Assembly: GCF_946479765.1 (NCBI RefSeq)
Contig: NZ_CAMLHO010000010.1
Span: 20,895 to 84,894 of the forward strand
DNA length: 64,000 bases
Direction: 5' to 3'
Source of the DNA: an uncultured Aliivibrio sp.
GTDB lineage: Bacteria > Pseudomonadota > Gammaproteobacteria > Enterobacterales > Vibrionaceae
Part shown: positions 51,791-61,864 of the stretch, piece by piece
Layout of the letters: every line of letters begins with the position of its first letter
Position numbering within the stretch: the stretch's first letter is position 1
Made by a program: the position numbers and the translations under genes
Notes under the pieces: generated by a model
What the model saw: the letters and a program-made list of their open reading frames with translations, nothing else
Told to the model about the DNA's origin: nothing
Databases searched by the model: none

Positions 51791-53014
51791 ATGGAAATTT
51801 ATTTAGTTGGTGGTGCGGTTCGAGATTCACTTCTCAATATTGATGTAAAAGATAAAGACTGGGTCGTTGTAGGCTCCACCCCTAACGAAATGGGTTCACT
51901 CGGCTATCAAGCGGTTGGACAAGACTTCCCTGTTTTCTTACATCCTAAAACTAAAGAAGAATATGCGTTAGCAAGAACAGAACGTAAAAGCGGGCAAGGG
52001 TATAAAGGCTTTACTTGCTACGCTGAACCCGATGTCACTTTAGAAGAAGACTTATTACGCCGTGATTTGACAATTAACGCCATTGCCAAAGCTGATAACG
52101 GTGAATTAATTGACCCTTATCATGGTCAAAAAGATCTAACCAATCGTCTATTGCGCCACGTTTCTGATGCCTTTGTGGAAGATCCATTACGGGTATTACG
52201 CGTCGCACGTTTTGCTGCACGTTTTCATTATCTCGGGTTTACGATTGCACCAGAAACGATGACTTTAATGAAAACCTTAGTGGACAGCGGAGAATTATCT
52301 CACCTCACGCCAGAGCGTGTATGGCAAGAATGGGAAAAATCTCTATCTAACCAGCACCCTGAGATATTTCTTTCAGTATTAAAAGAATGCGGCGCTCTAG
52401 CCATTGTGTTACCAGAATTGGATTCATTGTTTGGTGTACCTCAACCAGAACAGTGGCACCCTGAAATTGATACGGGAATTCATACCTTAATGGTCGCTCA
52501 ACAGGCCGCATTACTAAGCCAAGATTTACCTACTCGTTTTGCGGCTCAAGTTCATGACTTGGGTAAAGGTGTAACACCAGAATCAGAATGGCCAAGTCAT
52601 AAAATGCATTGCCATACTGGGATTAAACTCATTAAAAAACTATGTGCTCGTGTTCGTGTTCCGAACGAGTTCCGAGACTTAGCGTTACTGGTTTGTGAGC
52701 ATCACACCAATGTCCATAGAGCCTCAGAGCTTCGTGCTCAAACCTTCATTAAGATATTCGATAAGATGGACGTATGGCGTAAGCCAGAGCGCTTAGAGCC
52801 TATCTTGCTTTGTTGCCAAGCAGATCATGCGGGTCGATTAGGGTTAGAGTCTGAACCTTATCCGCAAAAAGCGCGTTTTGAAATGGCGTTTGAAGCTGCA
52901 AAAGCAGTTGAAGTTAAAGAAGTAGTTGCTGCTGGTTTTAAAGGACAAGAGATTAGAGAAGAGTTGACGAAAAGACGAGTTGAAGCAGTTAAGGATAAGT
53001 TGGATATCAAATAA
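51791..53014 (+). CDS. cca: CCA tRNA nucleotidyltransferase with HD domain
   Basis: This enzyme adds or repairs the CCA end of tRNAs without a template. The 407-residue protein has the class II nucleotidyltransferase head ([12 protein letters not shown], metal site DKDW), the [10 protein letters not shown] motif, the nucleotide-selecting [16 protein letters not shown] helix, and an HD phosphohydrolase domain (VHDLGKG). The ATG at 51791 matches the E. coli start; the frame is open four codons further. It is divergent from exeA, and its 3' side is a repeat shared with uppP. Confidence 0.97.
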   Translation: MEIYLVGGAVRDSLLNIDVKDKDWVVVGSTPNEMGSLGYQAVGQDFPVFLHPKTKEEYALARTERKSGQGYKGFTCYAEPDVTLEEDLLRRDLTINAIAKADNGELIDPYHGQKDLTNRLLRHVSDAFVEDPLRVLRVARFAARFHYLGFTIAPETMTLMKTLVDSGELSHLTPERVWQEWEKSLSNQHPEIFLSVLKECGALAIVLPELDSLFGVPQPEQWHPEIDTGIHTLMVAQQAALLSQDLPTRFAAQVHDLGKGVTPESEWPSHKMHCHTGIKLIKKLCARVRVPNEFRDLALLVCEHHTNVHRASELRAQTFIKIFDKMDVWRKPERLEPILLCCQADHAGRLGLESEPYPQKARFEMAFEAAKAVEVKEVVAAGFKGQEIREELTKRRVEAVKDKLDIK

Positions 53015-53041
53015 GCTATACGCTAACTAGAACGCTTCGCC

Positions 53042-53139
53042 CTAGAAACTATAAAAGCAAAAACTATGACAGTTGATTTATTTACTGCCAAATCAGTTAT
53101 ATAGGCTCTTATAGTTTCTAGTTTCTAGTTTCTAGTTTC
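53042..53139. repeat. Inverted repeat plus TAGTTTC tandem array between cca and uppP
   Basis: CTAGAAACTATAA at 53042-53054 is the exact reverse complement of 53109-53121. The right arm leads into four head-to-tail copies of TAGTTTC (53112-53139), the last ending at the uppP stop codon. The stem could act as a terminator between these convergent genes, but the heptamer array suggests a repeat element. Confidence 0.85.
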
Positions 53140-53942
53140 TAAGCAAAGATTAACCAAGCAAACAAACCCGTACCTAATAGCAAGCGATAAATCACAAACG
53201 GCGTCATACCCATGCTTGAAATCAGCTTCAAGAAAAAGTGAATACAGATATAAGCACTAATAAAAGAAACCACAACGCCCGTACTTAAAAAACCGAAATT
53301 AACTGAGATATCACTTAGTGCTAATTTCAGACCAAGATAAGAACCAGCAAGCGTAATAATTGGGATCGACATTAAGAATGAAAAACGCGCCGCCGCTTCA
53401 CGAGTAAAACCAAGGTACAATGCCGCGGTAATCGTAATTCCAGAACGAGACGTTCCAGGTATCATCGCCATCGCTTGAGCAATCCCTAAAAATAACGCCT
53501 TTTTCCACGTCATTTCGTATTCCTCTTTTACAAGCTCTGAGTTTTTATCCACCCACCAAAGCAAAAGACCAAATACAATCGTTGTTGTCGCAATCACCCA
53601 TGCACTGCGTAAGTACACTTCAATAAAATCTTTAAATAACAGACCACATAAAGCCGCTGGAATGGTTGCCAATATAATTAACCACGCCAATTTAGATTCT
53701 TTATTGTGTTCTTTTTTAACAATAGAGCCAATCCAAGCCGTTAACAGCGTTACCACTTCTTTTCTAAAATAGATAACCACCGCCGCTAATGTCCCAACAT
53801 GCACTGCAACATCAAAGGCTAAGCCTTGATCTGACCATCCAAGCACGGCAGAAGGAAGTATAAGGTGAGCAGAACTTGAGATAGGTAAAAACTCAGTAAA
53901 TCCCTGCAATAAAGCGAGAAAAAAAGCTTCAAAGTACGTCAT
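53139..53942 (-). CDS. uppP: Undecaprenyl-diphosphatase UppP
   Basis: UppP (BacA) dephosphorylates undecaprenyl diphosphate so the lipid carrier can be used again for lipid I synthesis. The 267-residue membrane protein has about eight helices and the family motifs [16 protein letters not shown] near residue 15, and [17 protein letters not shown] near residue 165 with the catalytic Ser/Arg. It is the third gene of a folB-folK-uppP run. High copy number of the E. coli gene gives bacitracin resistance, hence the older name. Confidence 0.97.
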   Translation of the reverse strand: MTYFEAFFLALLQGFTEFLPISSSAHLILPSAVLGWSDQGLAFDVAVHVGTLAAVVIYFRKEVVTLLTAWIGSIVKKEHNKESKLAWLIILATIPAALCGLLFKDFIEVYLRSAWVIATTTIVFGLLLWWVDKNSELVKEEYEMTWKKALFLGIAQAMAMIPGTSRSGITITAALYLGFTREAAARFSFLMSIPIITLAGSYLGLKLALSDISVNFGFLSTGVVVSFISAYICIHFFLKLISSMGMTPFVIYRLLLGTGLFAWLIFA

Positions 53943-53951
53943 GATATTCCA

Positions 53952-54440
53952 TTAAAAATTAAGGTTAAGTACCACTGGTTTTAGTGATTGAGTATAAGGA
54001 AACTCAGACCAAATTTGACGAATGGTTTGTTGGGTATTCGGAACAATGAGATCCGGATTCAATTCAACCATTGGTAAAATAGCAAAAGCAAACTTAAAGA
54101 GATCGTCTCGTGGCAAGGTAGGATCTGACTCAGACACCAAGTCACCATACAATAAAATATCAAGATCTAAAGTACGATCTTGATTCTTCTGAGCATTTTG
54201 CTCTCTACCCCACTTAATTTCAATCGCACGCAATTGAATACCAAGTTCAGCCAGAGAGTGAGTAACGTTGAGCTCTACAACTAAATTAAAAAAATTATTA
54301 CTCGAAAACCCAACAGATTCTGCCTCATAAACGGTTGAGATGTTAGTGATCTCACCAAGTCTATTTAACTCATCAATTGCGGCTTTTACGTGTTTTTCAG
54401 GGGCAATATTGGAACCAACACCAATATAAGTTGTGATCAT
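53952..54440 (-). CDS. folK: Hydroxymethyldihydropterin pyrophosphokinase
   Basis: FolK activates 6-hydroxymethyl-7,8-dihydropterin with ATP for folate synthesis. The 162-residue protein has the N-terminal YIGVGSNIAPEKHV motif, a VELNVTHS stretch in the middle, and the metal-binding DRTLDLDILLYGD. It overlaps folB by 4 bp, so consecutive steps of the folate pathway are translated together. A second folK elsewhere in the genome is possible and would not be visible here. Confidence 0.94.
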   Translation of the reverse strand: MITTYIGVGSNIAPEKHVKAAIDELNRLGEITNISTVYEAESVGFSSNNFFNLVVELNVTHSLAELGIQLRAIEIKWGREQNAQKNQDRTLDLDILLYGDLVSESDPTLPRDDLFKFAFAILPMVELNPDLIVPNTQQTIRQIWSEFPYTQSLKPVVLNLNF

Positions 54441-54790
54441 TTGCTTCCTCGCTCAATCACCACACCCACACTATATGCATTAACTACAGCACCCGGCTTA
54501 GATAAATGAATACGGACCCAAGGCACTGAAAAACGCGTCATAATTAAATCAGCAATCTCTTCAGCTACGCGTTCAACCAATAAAAATCGACCATTTTGAA
54601 TATGAGCAGTTACCGCCTCACTCACTTCAGCATAATTTAAACAGTACTGAACATCATCTGATACTGCTGCTTTTTTATTGTCATGAGCCATATCAATATC
54701 TAATACAAGCTTTTGTTTAATGCCTTGTTCCCATTCATAAACACCAATGGTTGTAATAACTTCAAGCTGTTTTATAAATACTAAATCCAT
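54437..54790 (-). CDS. folB: Dihydroneopterin aldolase
   Basis: FolB cleaves dihydroneopterin to 6-hydroxymethyl-dihydropterin and glycolaldehyde, the step before FolK. The 117-residue protein shows IGVYEWEQGIKQKLVLDIDM with the conserved Glu, NYAEVSEAV and FLLVERVAEEIADL with the second substrate Glu, and the late active-site Lys in HLSKPGAV. Its length matches the family. It is the first gene of the folB-folK-uppP run and is divergent from plsY. Confidence 0.95.
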   Translation of the reverse strand: MDLVFIKQLEVITTIGVYEWEQGIKQKLVLDIDMAHDNKKAAVSDDVQYCLNYAEVSEAVTAHIQNGRFLLVERVAEEIADLIMTRFSVPWVRIHLSKPGAVVNAYSVGVVIERGSK

Positions 54791-54935
54791 CTTTGATCAC
54801 ACTTTTTATTAAGAGGTCGGATACCCATCAAAAGAAAAACAACGTAATATTGATATTACCTTGCTCAATATGTTGAGCAATATACTATAAAAATGATTTT
54901 TGATCGCTCCTGATCACCCAAATAAAGGCTCATTC

Positions 54936-55532
54936 ATGACCCCTCTTGCACTAATTATGATCATCATCGCCTATCTTCTAGGATCGATCTCTAGTGCGGT
55001 TTTGATTTGTCGATTAAAAGGTTTACCCGACCCTAGAACTTCAGGTTCTCATAATCCGGGAGCGACCAATGTTTTTCGCCTTGGTGGAAAAGGGGCGGCA
55101 GGTTTAGTACTTGTATCTGATATTTTAAAAGGAATGCTGCCAGTATGGGGAGGCTACTTTCTTAACATTAACCCTCTTCTATTAGGCATTATTGCTATCT
55201 CGGCCTGCTTAGGTCATATGTACCCACTATTTTTCCATTTTAAAGGCGGTAAAGGTGTAGCAACCGCTTTAGGTGCATTGGCTCCGATTGGATTAGATCT
55301 GACGGGGATGTTATTTAGCAGCTGGATAGTCATCATATTACTCACCGGTTATTCATCGTTAGCTTCTATGATCACCGCTTTACTGGCACCTCTATTTACT
55401 TGGTTAGTTAAACCTCAATATACACTTCCTGTTGCCATGCTTTCTTGTTTAATTGTCTTAAAACACCACGAAAATATTCGACGTTTCTTTTCTGGTAAAG
55501 AGAAGAAAATCTGGCAAAAAAAAAGGGACTAA
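54936..55532 (+). CDS. plsY: Glycerol-3-phosphate acyltransferase PlsY
   Basis: PlsY acylates glycerol 3-phosphate with acyl phosphate, starting phospholipid synthesis. The 198-residue protein has about five membrane helices and the family motifs [36 protein letters not shown] and [15 protein letters not shown]. The ATG at 54936 is preferred over one 12 codons upstream because it starts at the first membrane helix. Its stop codon lies inside the hairpin shared with the tsaD terminator. Confidence 0.96.
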   Translation: MTPLALIMIIIAYLLGSISSAVLICRLKGLPDPRTSGSHNPGATNVFRLGGKGAAGLVLVSDILKGMLPVWGGYFLNINPLLLGIIAISACLGHMYPLFFHFKGGKGVATALGALAPIGLDLTGMLFSSWIVIILLTGYSSLASMITALLAPLFTWLVKPQYTLPVAMLSCLIVLKHHENIRRFFSGKEKKIWQKKRD

Positions 55533-55543
55533 ATTAGTCCCTT
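55521..55543 (-). terminator. Terminator of tsaD, overlapping the plsY stop
   Basis: On the minus strand AAGGGACTAA and TTAGTCCCTT are followed by a run of T, a strong intrinsic terminator for tsaD. In the plus direction the same hairpin has only a short T-tract. Confidence 0.88.
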
Positions 55544-55600
55544 CTATCTGCTATTTAGAATAAAGCCTCAAACAAGATCATTTACGATCCTCGCTGATCT

Positions 55601-56623
55601 CTATTGTTTTGCAATCGGTTTCAGCTGATCGATTGGCCAACGGGGCTTTGCTTGAACTGCTAAATCAGTAGTCTCGCCATTTTTCAAACGTTGCATACCA
55701 GCGTAAGCAATCATTGCACCGTTATCAGTACAAAATTCAGTTCGAGGGTAAAATACCTCACCACCAATTTTCTTCATCATCGCTTCAAGTTCATGGCGTA
55801 AATAAGTATTAGCACTCACACCTCCCGCCATAACAAGACGTTTCATACCCGTTTGTTTTAATGCTCGACGACATTTTATCGCCAAGGTATCAGCAACCGC
55901 TTCCTGAAAAGCAAAGGCAATATCAGCACGCGTTTGCAAGTCATCATCATTAGCACGAATGGTATTTGCCGCAAATGTTTTCAAACCTGAAAAACTAAAA
56001 TCTAAGCCAGGGCGATCGGTCATTGGACGAGGAAATTTAAATCGTCCTTTTGTGCCACTCTCTGCTAATTTAGATAGCAAAGGACCTCCTGGATAATCAA
56101 GACCCATTAATTTAGCTGTTTTATCAAACGCCTCACCTGCGGCATCATCCACAGATTCACCAAGAATTTGATATTCGCCAATGCCTTTTACTTCAACCAT
56201 CATGGTATGACCACCAGACACTAATAAAGCAACAAATGGATATTCTGGTGGCGTATCTTCAAGCATTGGCGCAAGTAAATGACCTTCCATGTGATGAACA
56301 GGAATTGCAGGAACATCCCACGCATACGCAATACTGCGGCCAATCGTTGAACCAACTAATAATGCACCAACTAAACCGGGACCTGCTGTATAAGCAATAC
56401 CGTCGATATCGTCTTTGGTCATGCCCGCATCATTTAACGCCGCTTGGATTAATGGAATTGTCTTTTTAACATGGTCACGAGAGGCCAATTCAGGGACAAC
56501 ACCACCGTAATCTGCGTGGAGTTTTACTTGGCTATACAGCTGATGAGCTAATAGCCCTTTTTCATCATCATAAATCGCAACACCCGTTTCATCACACGAG
56601 GTTTCAATGCCTAAAATTCGCAT
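55601..56623 (-). CDS. tsaD: tRNA N6-threonylcarbamoyladenosine transferase TsaD
   Basis: TsaD transfers the threonylcarbamoyl group to A37 of ANN-decoding tRNAs, with TsaB, TsaC and TsaE. The 340-residue protein has the ASKHA-fold start [15 protein letters not shown], the metal-binding [27 protein letters not shown], and the late [11 protein letters not shown] and [11 protein letters not shown] motifs. It is divergent from rpsU, the invariant gammaproteobacterial arrangement. Confidence 0.98.
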   Translation of the reverse strand: MRILGIETSCDETGVAIYDDEKGLLAHQLYSQVKLHADYGGVVPELASRDHVKKTIPLIQAALNDAGMTKDDIDGIAYTAGPGLVGALLVGSTIGRSIAYAWDVPAIPVHHMEGHLLAPMLEDTPPEYPFVALLVSGGHTMMVEVKGIGEYQILGESVDDAAGEAFDKTAKLMGLDYPGGPLLSKLAESGTKGRFKFPRPMTDRPGLDFSFSGLKTFAANTIRANDDDLQTRADIAFAFQEAVADTLAIKCRRALKQTGMKRLVMAGGVSANTYLRHELEAMMKKIGGEVFYPRTEFCTDNGAMIAYAGMQRLKNGETTDLAVQAKPRWPIDQLKPIAKQ

Positions 56624-56747
56624 ACTTTTCTCAGTTACCTGTTAATTTAACGCCATATTACCTATATCCCTAAGCTAGCTCAAGCGACCTGATGACCATA
56701 GAAGGCAAAATAAACAAAGAAATTACTCAATTCTTAATCAAGAATGC

Positions 56748-56776
56748 TTTACAAAACGTCTTGATCGGATTAAAAT
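56748..56776 (+). promoter_or_regulatory. Promoter of rpsU-yqeY-dnaG-rpoD
   Basis: TTTACA (56748-56753), an exact 17-bp spacer and TAAAAT (56771-56776) give a close sigma-70 match, about 70 nt upstream of rpsU. A hairpin GCTGGT/ACCAGC (56798-56820) lies in the leader. Confidence 0.75.
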
Positions 56777-56850
56777 TCGGCACCAATTTGAATAATAGCT
56801 GGTTAATTATAACTACCAGCGAATTGACTAACACCTGAGGTGAAAGGCAT

Positions 56851-57066
56851 ATGCCAGTAGTTAAAGTACGTGAAAACGAACCGTTCGACGTTGCACTACG
56901 TCGTTTCAAGCGCTCTTGCGAAAAAGCAGGTATTCTTTCTGAAGTTCGCCGTCGTGAGCATTACGAAAAACCTACTACAGTACGTAAACGCGCTAAAGCA
57001 GCAGCTCAAAAGCGTCACGCTAAGAAGTTGTCTCGCGAAAACGCACGTCGCGTTCGCCTGTACTAA
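56851..57066 (+). CDS. rpsU: 30S ribosomal protein S21
   Basis: S21 is a small basic protein of the 30S subunit, near the anti-Shine-Dalgarno region. The 71-residue product is typical: [20 protein letters not shown], then a very basic C-terminal tail ([15 protein letters not shown]). AGGTGAAAGG precedes the ATG. It opens the macromolecular synthesis operon, linking protein, primer and RNA synthesis. Confidence 0.99.
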   Translation: MPVVKVRENEPFDVALRRFKRSCEKAGILSEVRRREHYEKPTTVRKRAKAAAQKRHAKKLSRENARRVRLY

Positions 57067-57092
57067 TAACTTACCTAATTTAGGACTAAGTT

Positions 57093-57536
57093 ATGGCTCT
57101 AATTGAAAAACTCAAAGACGAGCAAAAGTTAGCGATGAAAGCCAAGGACAAATTACGCCTTGGCACAATTCGTTTAGCTTTATCTGAAATTAGACAACGT
57201 GAAATCGATGGTCATACTACTTTGTCTGACGATGATATCATTGCTGTTTTAACTAAGATGGTTAAACAACGTCGTGATTCAGTCGTGCAGTTTTCTGCTG
57301 CTGGTCGTGATGATCTTGCTGATAAAGAGAGTGCTGAGATTTTAGTGCTTGATGACTTTATGCCGCAAGCACTTACCGATGAAGAAGTTGCTGAGTTATT
57401 AGACAAAGCAATTATTGAATCTGGTGCTGCTGGAATGCAAGATATGGGCAAGGTGATGGGCGTGTTAAAACCTCAAATCCAAGGCCGCGCTGACATGGGT
57501 AAAGTAAGTCAATTAGTTAAATCTAAACTGGCTTAA
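57093..57536 (+). CDS. yqeY: GatB/YqeY domain protein
   Basis: This 147-residue helical protein is a free-standing version of the tRNA-binding tail of GatB; its function is not established. Typical features are ERLKDEQKLAMKAKDK-like N-terminal helix (here LKDEQKLAMKAKDKLRLG), LRLALSEIRQREIDG-type segment and the late MGKVMGVLKPQIQGRADMGKVS. It lies 26 bp after rpsU, between rpsU and dnaG, as in many bacteria although not in E. coli. A strong terminator hairpin follows. Confidence 0.92.
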   Translation: MALIEKLKDEQKLAMKAKDKLRLGTIRLALSEIRQREIDGHTTLSDDDIIAVLTKMVKQRRDSVVQFSAAGRDDLADKESAEILVLDDFMPQALTDEEVAELLDKAIIESGAAGMQDMGKVMGVLKPQIQGRADMGKVSQLVKSKLA

Positions 57537-57552
57537 TAGTACTCTATTTATA

Positions 57553-57590
57553 AAACAAGCCGTGCTATCTTTGATATGCACGGCTTGTTT
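57553..57590 (+). terminator. Internal terminator between yqeY and dnaG
   Basis: AAACAAGCCGTGC pairs perfectly with GCACGGCTTGTTT, and TATC/GATA extends the stem inside. E. coli has a partial terminator at the matching place after rpsU that lowers dnaG expression; the same role is inferred. Confidence 0.85.
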
Positions 57591-57613
57591 GTATCTACAG
57601 GAAAAGAAAAAAG

Positions 57614-59374
57614 ATGTCTGGACATATCCCTCGCAGTTTTATTGATGAGCTTTTAAATCGACACGATATTGTCGATATCATTGACACAAGAGTAAAACTG
57701 AAAAAACAAGGGAAGAACTACGGTGCTTGCTGTCCATTCCATAATGAAAAATCCCCTTCTTTTTCTGTTAGCCAAGAAAAACAGTTTTATCACTGCTTTG
57801 GCTGTGGTGTTCATGGTAATGCCATTGACTTCCTTATGGAGTTCGACCGTTTAGAATTCGTCGAAGCCATTGAAGAACTCGCCTCTATGCTTGGCCTTGA
57901 TGTACCTCGAGAACAACGTAGTGGCTTTAATGCCCCTTCCGGTCCATCAGCCAATGCTGAAGAAAAGCGTAGCCTCTATGATTTAATGGGTGGCATCAGC
58001 CAATTTTATTGCTCCCAATTAAAATCTACCGCAAATATTCATGCAATCAACTACCTTAAAGATCGTGGACTTTCTGGCGAAATAGTTCAGAAATTTGGTA
58101 TCGGTTATGTGGCTGATGAATGGGAATTAGTCAAAAATAACTTTGGCCGAGACAAAACATCACAAGATGCTTTAGTCAGCGGTGGAATGTTAATTGAAAG
58201 CGATAACGGTCGTCGTTATGATCGTTTTCGTGGTCGAGTCATGTTCCCAATTAGAGATCGTCGAGGTCGTGTTATCGGCTTTGGTGGTCGCGTAATTGGT
58301 GAAGGCACTCCCAAATATTTAAATTCACCTGAAACACCTATTTTCCATAAAGGCAAAGAGCTTTATGGTTTATATGAAGCGCTGCAAGCTTATAAAGATT
58401 TACCCCAAGCTCTCGTTGTTGAAGGCTATATGGATGTCGTAGCTTTAGCGCAGTTTGGCGTAGATTACGCTGTCGCCTCTCTAGGTACAGCAACGACAGG
58501 CGATCATATGCAACTTCTCTTTCGCCAAACAAGCACTGTCGTGTGTTGTTATGATGGTGACCGAGCAGGTCGAGAAGCGGCATGGCGAGCAATGGAACAA
58601 GCACTGCCATATCTAAATGATGGCCGCCAATTAAAATTCATGTTCTTACCTGACGGCGAAGACCCGGACACCTATATCCGCCAGCATGGTAAAGCCGCCT
58701 TCGAACAAGAAATAACTCGAGCAGAGTCACTTATTAATTTCATGTTTAGAAGTTTGGTTGATCAAGTTGATACTAGCAGCCGAGAAGGCAAAGCAAAACT
58801 CACAACACTTGCCGTTCCGCTCATAGATAAAGTCCCTGGTGGCACGTTACGTCTCTATTTACGTGAGCAACTTGGCAAAACGCTTGGAATTATGGATGAA
58901 AACCAACTACAGCAACTAATATCTAAACAGGGCGCTCCTGAAGCAAAACGTCAAGCTCAACCAGAAATAAAACGCACCGCTATGCGTGAAGTAATAACAC
59001 TTCTAATTCAAAATCCGAATTTAGCTCAATTAGTCCCGGATTTAGAGAGCGTCAAAGACATTCCACTTCCAGGATTAAGTTTATTTCTTCAATTACTTGA
59101 AAATTGTCGACATAATCCCCATATCACTACAGGCCAATTATTAGAATATTGGCGCAGTGATAAAAATGAAAAACTATTATCACGCTTGGCAGCATGGGAA
59201 CTTCCTATAGACCAAGACAATCAACAAGATGTATTTATAGATTCATTGGACAAAGTATTGGCCCAGTGCATCGAAAAGCAAGTGGAAGCTTTACAGACTA
59301 AAGAAAGAAGTGTCGGCTTATCAGTCGAAGAAAAACGAGAGTTAGGCGAATTAGTCATTAATCGTCTCGTGTAA
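57614..59374 (+). CDS. dnaG: DNA primase DnaG
   Basis: DnaG makes the RNA primers for lagging-strand synthesis and interacts with the DnaB helicase. The 586-residue protein has the CHC2 zinc site C40-x2-H43-x17-C61-x2-C64, the RNA-polymerase core domain (GRVMFPIRDRRGRVIGFGGR), the TOPRIM motif VVEGYMDVVAL with downstream DGDRAGREAA, and a C-terminal helicase-binding domain from about residue 440. It follows the internal terminator, and rpoD is 145 bp downstream. Confidence 0.98.
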   Translation: MSGHIPRSFIDELLNRHDIVDIIDTRVKLKKQGKNYGACCPFHNEKSPSFSVSQEKQFYHCFGCGVHGNAIDFLMEFDRLEFVEAIEELASMLGLDVPREQRSGFNAPSGPSANAEEKRSLYDLMGGISQFYCSQLKSTANIHAINYLKDRGLSGEIVQKFGIGYVADEWELVKNNFGRDKTSQDALVSGGMLIESDNGRRYDRFRGRVMFPIRDRRGRVIGFGGRVIGEGTPKYLNSPETPIFHKGKELYGLYEALQAYKDLPQALVVEGYMDVVALAQFGVDYAVASLGTATTGDHMQLLFRQTSTVVCCYDGDRAGREAAWRAMEQALPYLNDGRQLKFMFLPDGEDPDTYIRQHGKAAFEQEITRAESLINFMFRSLVDQVDTSSREGKAKLTTLAVPLIDKVPGGTLRLYLREQLGKTLGIMDENQLQQLISKQGAPEAKRQAQPEIKRTAMREVITLLIQNPNLAQLVPDLESVKDIPLPGLSLFLQLLENCRHNPHITTGQLLEYWRSDKNEKLLSRLAAWELPIDQDNQQDVFIDSLDKVLAQCIEKQVEALQTKERSVGLSVEEKRELGELVINRLV

Positions 59375-59519
59375 TACTCTAGTTCTGTTGAGATAATACA
59401 CCAAATTAGGTGTTAAGATTGGTTACTCTGTAATCATCAATAGAGAAATTTGCTATTAAGTAGTGGTTTGCATTTCGCATACTAATTCCTTCACACAGAC
59501 CAGAAGTAGGATACCGTCT

Positions 59520-61367
59520 ATGGATCAAAATCCGCAGTCACAGCTAAAATTACTTGTAATCAAAGGCAAGGAACAAGGCTATCTGACCTACGCAGAAGTT
59601 AACGATCACCTACCAGAAGAAATTGTAGATTCTGAGCAGGTTGAAGATATTATTCAAATGATCAATGACATGGGCATCAAAGTGGTTGAAACCGCACCTG
59701 ATGCTGATGATATGTCATTGAATGATGATGATGCCGTAACTGATGAAGATGCAGCAGAAGCTGCAGCAGCTGCACTATCAAGTGTAGAAAGTGAAATTGG
59801 CCGTACAACGGATCCTGTACGCATGTATATGCGTGAAATGGGTACTGTTGAACTCCTTACTCGTGAAGGCGAAATCGACATCGCTAAACGTATTGAAGAA
59901 GGTATCAATGAAGTTCAGTGTTCTGTTGCTGAATTCCCTGGCGCAATTTCATACTTATTAGAACAGTTTGATAAAGTTCAAGCTGAAGAGATCCGTCTTA
60001 CTGATATTATTTCTGGTTTTGTTGATCCTAATGATGATGGCTCAGCAGCACCAACAGCAACACACATCGGTTCAGAACTAAGTCCAACAGATCTTGCTGA
60101 CGAAGATAAAGAAGCAGAGACCGATGATGATGAAGACGAAGAAGAAGAAGATGTAGGTATTGATCCAGAGCTTGCTTTGGAGAAATTCACGGAGCTTCGT
60201 ACGTCTTATCACAACATGCAACTTGCTTTTGAAGAGCATGGCCGTGATAACGTAAAAGCACGTGCAGCTATCAGTGAATTAACGGATGTATTCCGTGAGT
60301 TTAAACTGATCCCTAAGCAGTTTGATTACCTTGTTCGTGAAATGCGTGGCAGCATGGACCGTGTTCGTACACAAGAACGTTTAATTATGCGTATGTGTGT
60401 TGAATATGGAAAAATGCCTAAGAAATCGTTCATTGCTCTGTTCTCAGGCAATGAAGCTTCTGACGAATGGTTTAATGAAATTATAGCTTCAGATAAACCA
60501 TACGTAGACCGCCTAAAGCGTTACGAAGAAGACATTCGTCGTTCAATTAAAAAAATTAACAACATTGTTAAAGAAACAGGATTACCTGTTGTAAACATCA
60601 AAGACATCAGCCGTCGTATGTCTATCGGTGAAGCGAAAGCTCGTCGTGCGAAAAAAGAAATGGTTGAAGCGAACTTACGTCTTGTTATCTCAATTGCGAA
60701 AAAATACACCAACCGTGGCCTACAATTCTTGGATCTAATTCAAGAAGGCAACATTGGTCTAATGAAAGCGGTTGATAAGTTTGAATACCGTCGTGGTTAT
60801 AAGTTCTCAACTTATGCAACATGGTGGATCCGTCAAGCGATCACTCGTTCAATTGCCGATCAAGCGCGTACTATTCGTATTCCTGTACATATGATTGAAA
60901 CGATCAATAAATTGAATCGTATTTCACGTCAAATGCTACAAGAAATGGGTCGCGAACCATTACCTGAAGAACTTGCTGAACGCATGCAAATGCCAGAAGA
61001 CAAGATCCGTAAGGTTCTGAAGATCGCAAAAGAACCTATTTCAATGGAAACACCAATTGGTGACGATGAAGATTCTCACCTAGGTGATTTCATTGAGGAT
61101 AACACGCTTGAACTTCCTGTTGATTCTGCAACTTCAACCAGCTTGAAATTTGCAACCAACGATGTACTTGCAGGTTTAACACCTCGTGAAGCAAAAGTGC
61201 TTCGTATGCGTTTTGGTATTGATATGAATACTGACCATACTCTAGAAGAAGTAGGTAAACAATTTGACGTAACACGTGAGCGTATCCGTCAAATCGAAGC
61301 TAAGGCGTTACGTAAATTACGTCACCCTAGCCGCTCAGAAGTATTACGTAGCTTCTTAGACGACTAA
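59520..61367 (+). CDS. rpoD: RNA polymerase sigma factor RpoD (sigma-70)
   Basis: RpoD is the housekeeping sigma factor. The 615-residue protein begins with region 1.1 ([20 protein letters not shown]), has 1.2 ([21 protein letters not shown]), and an acidic non-conserved region ([13 protein letters not shown]). Regions 2.1-2.4 carry [19 protein letters not shown] and [14 protein letters not shown], and region 4.2 carries [20 protein letters not shown]. The frame is open upstream to 59463; the ATG at 59520 matches E. coli and has AGGA in front. Confidence 0.99.
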   Translation: MDQNPQSQLKLLVIKGKEQGYLTYAEVNDHLPEEIVDSEQVEDIIQMINDMGIKVVETAPDADDMSLNDDDAVTDEDAAEAAAAALSSVESEIGRTTDPVRMYMREMGTVELLTREGEIDIAKRIEEGINEVQCSVAEFPGAISYLLEQFDKVQAEEIRLTDIISGFVDPNDDGSAAPTATHIGSELSPTDLADEDKEAETDDDEDEEEEDVGIDPELALEKFTELRTSYHNMQLAFEEHGRDNVKARAAISELTDVFREFKLIPKQFDYLVREMRGSMDRVRTQERLIMRMCVEYGKMPKKSFIALFSGNEASDEWFNEIIASDKPYVDRLKRYEEDIRRSIKKINNIVKETGLPVVNIKDISRRMSIGEAKARRAKKEMVEANLRLVISIAKKYTNRGLQFLDLIQEGNIGLMKAVDKFEYRRGYKFSTYATWWIRQAITRSIADQARTIRIPVHMIETINKLNRISRQMLQEMGREPLPEELAERMQMPEDKIRKVLKIAKEPISMETPIGDDEDSHLGDFIEDNTLELPVDSATSTSLKFATNDVLAGLTPREAKVLRMRFGIDMNTDHTLEEVGKQFDVTRERIRQIEAKALRKLRHPSRSEVLRSFLDD

Positions 61368-61396
61368 TAATTAACCTATTATTAATCAATAGAATC

Positions 61397-61427
61397 AAAA
61401 AGGTGGGCTTAGGCTCACCTTTTTTCG
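61397..61427 (+). terminator. Terminator of the rpsU-rpoD operon
   Basis: AAAAAGGTGGGC, loop TTAG, GCTCACCTTTTTT forms a stem with one G-U pair and a long T-run, 30 bp after rpoD. Confidence 0.92.
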
Positions 61428-61478
61428 ATCTAAATAGATATTTTTAACTAACTGATTAAAAAGTAAACACATTATCCC

Positions 61479-61507
61479 TAGACACCCTTTTCATCTTCCC
61501 CTATAAT
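61479..61507 (+). promoter_or_regulatory. Promoter of the tRNA-Ile2 gene
   Basis: TAGACA (61479-61484), an exact 17-bp spacer and a perfect TATAAT (61502-61507) lie 14 bp before the tRNA 5' end. Confidence 0.85.
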
Positions 61508-61520
61508 CAGCACCTACAAA

Positions 61521-61596
61521 GGCCCCTTAGCTCAGTGGTTAGAGCGCACGACTCATAATCGTTCGGTCCCCAGTTCAAATCTGGGAGGGGCCACCA
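61521..61596 (+). tRNA. tRNA-Ile2 with CAT anticodon (lysidine type)
   Basis: The 76-nt sequence folds as a full cloverleaf with encoded CCA. GGCCCCT pairs with AGGGGCC in the acceptor stem, GCTC/GAGC form the D stem, CACGA/TCGTT the anticodon stem, and CCCAG/CTGGG the T stem. The anticodon is CAT, but the acceptor stem, D arm and anticodon loop match E. coli ileX (tRNA-Ile2), not initiator or elongator tRNA-Met. After TilS turns C34 into lysidine it reads AUA. E. coli ileX also lies near rpoD. Confidence 0.93.
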
Positions 61597-61601
61597 AATT
61601 T

Positions 61602-61637
61602 AGAAAGGCGTAATAGGTTAGTACCTACTACGCCTTT
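61602..61637 (+). terminator. Terminator of the tRNA-Ile2 gene
   Basis: AAAGGCGTAATAGGT, loop TAGT, ACCTACTACGCCTTTTT: a long stem with one mismatch and a T-run. Confidence 0.9.
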
Positions 61638-61670
61638 TTGCTATCTGACGTTTCTGGGTCAGGTAACGGG

Positions 61671-61815
61671 TCAGACAAGCCCAATGCACTCATATCCTCT
61701 TGTCGCTATCCCATAGTAATCTGAGACCTTCTCTGTTGCCAAGTTTTGTTTATTGCACAACAACGACTGGCATAGTTAAGTCATCTTTGGAAAGGAACGA
61801 TCTAGATATATTCAT
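61671..61815 (-). pseudogene. Probable decayed coding sequence behind the tRNA
   Basis: No intact gene covers this stretch. Two minus-strand frames hold protein-like runs that would join with one frameshift: MNISRSFLSKDDLTMPVVVV in one frame, then LATEKVSDYYGIATRGYECI in another, ending at a stop at 61673-61671. The family was not recognised. Being just behind a tRNA gene suggests a relic of an integrated element. The rest of 61638-61864 shows nothing identifiable. Confidence 0.3.
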
Positions 61816-61864
61816 AGTCCGTTAAAGGCGTATTAGCAAAAGTACCATATTAGATTTCGTTTCT

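Noticed and set aside
53112..53139. Short CRISPR-like array
   Set aside because: The units are 7 bp, contiguous and without spacers. No CRISPR array or cas gene was seen in the window.
56798..56820. Possible LexA box upstream of rpsU
   Set aside because: CTGGT and ACCAG form an inverted repeat, but the CTG-to-CAG spacing is too wide for the SOS box (CTG-N10-CAG).
61521..61596. Reading the CAT-anticodon tRNA as tRNA-Met
   Set aside because: The GGCCCCT acceptor stem and the D and anticodon arms match E. coli ileX; the initiator and elongator tRNA-Met have different acceptor stems.
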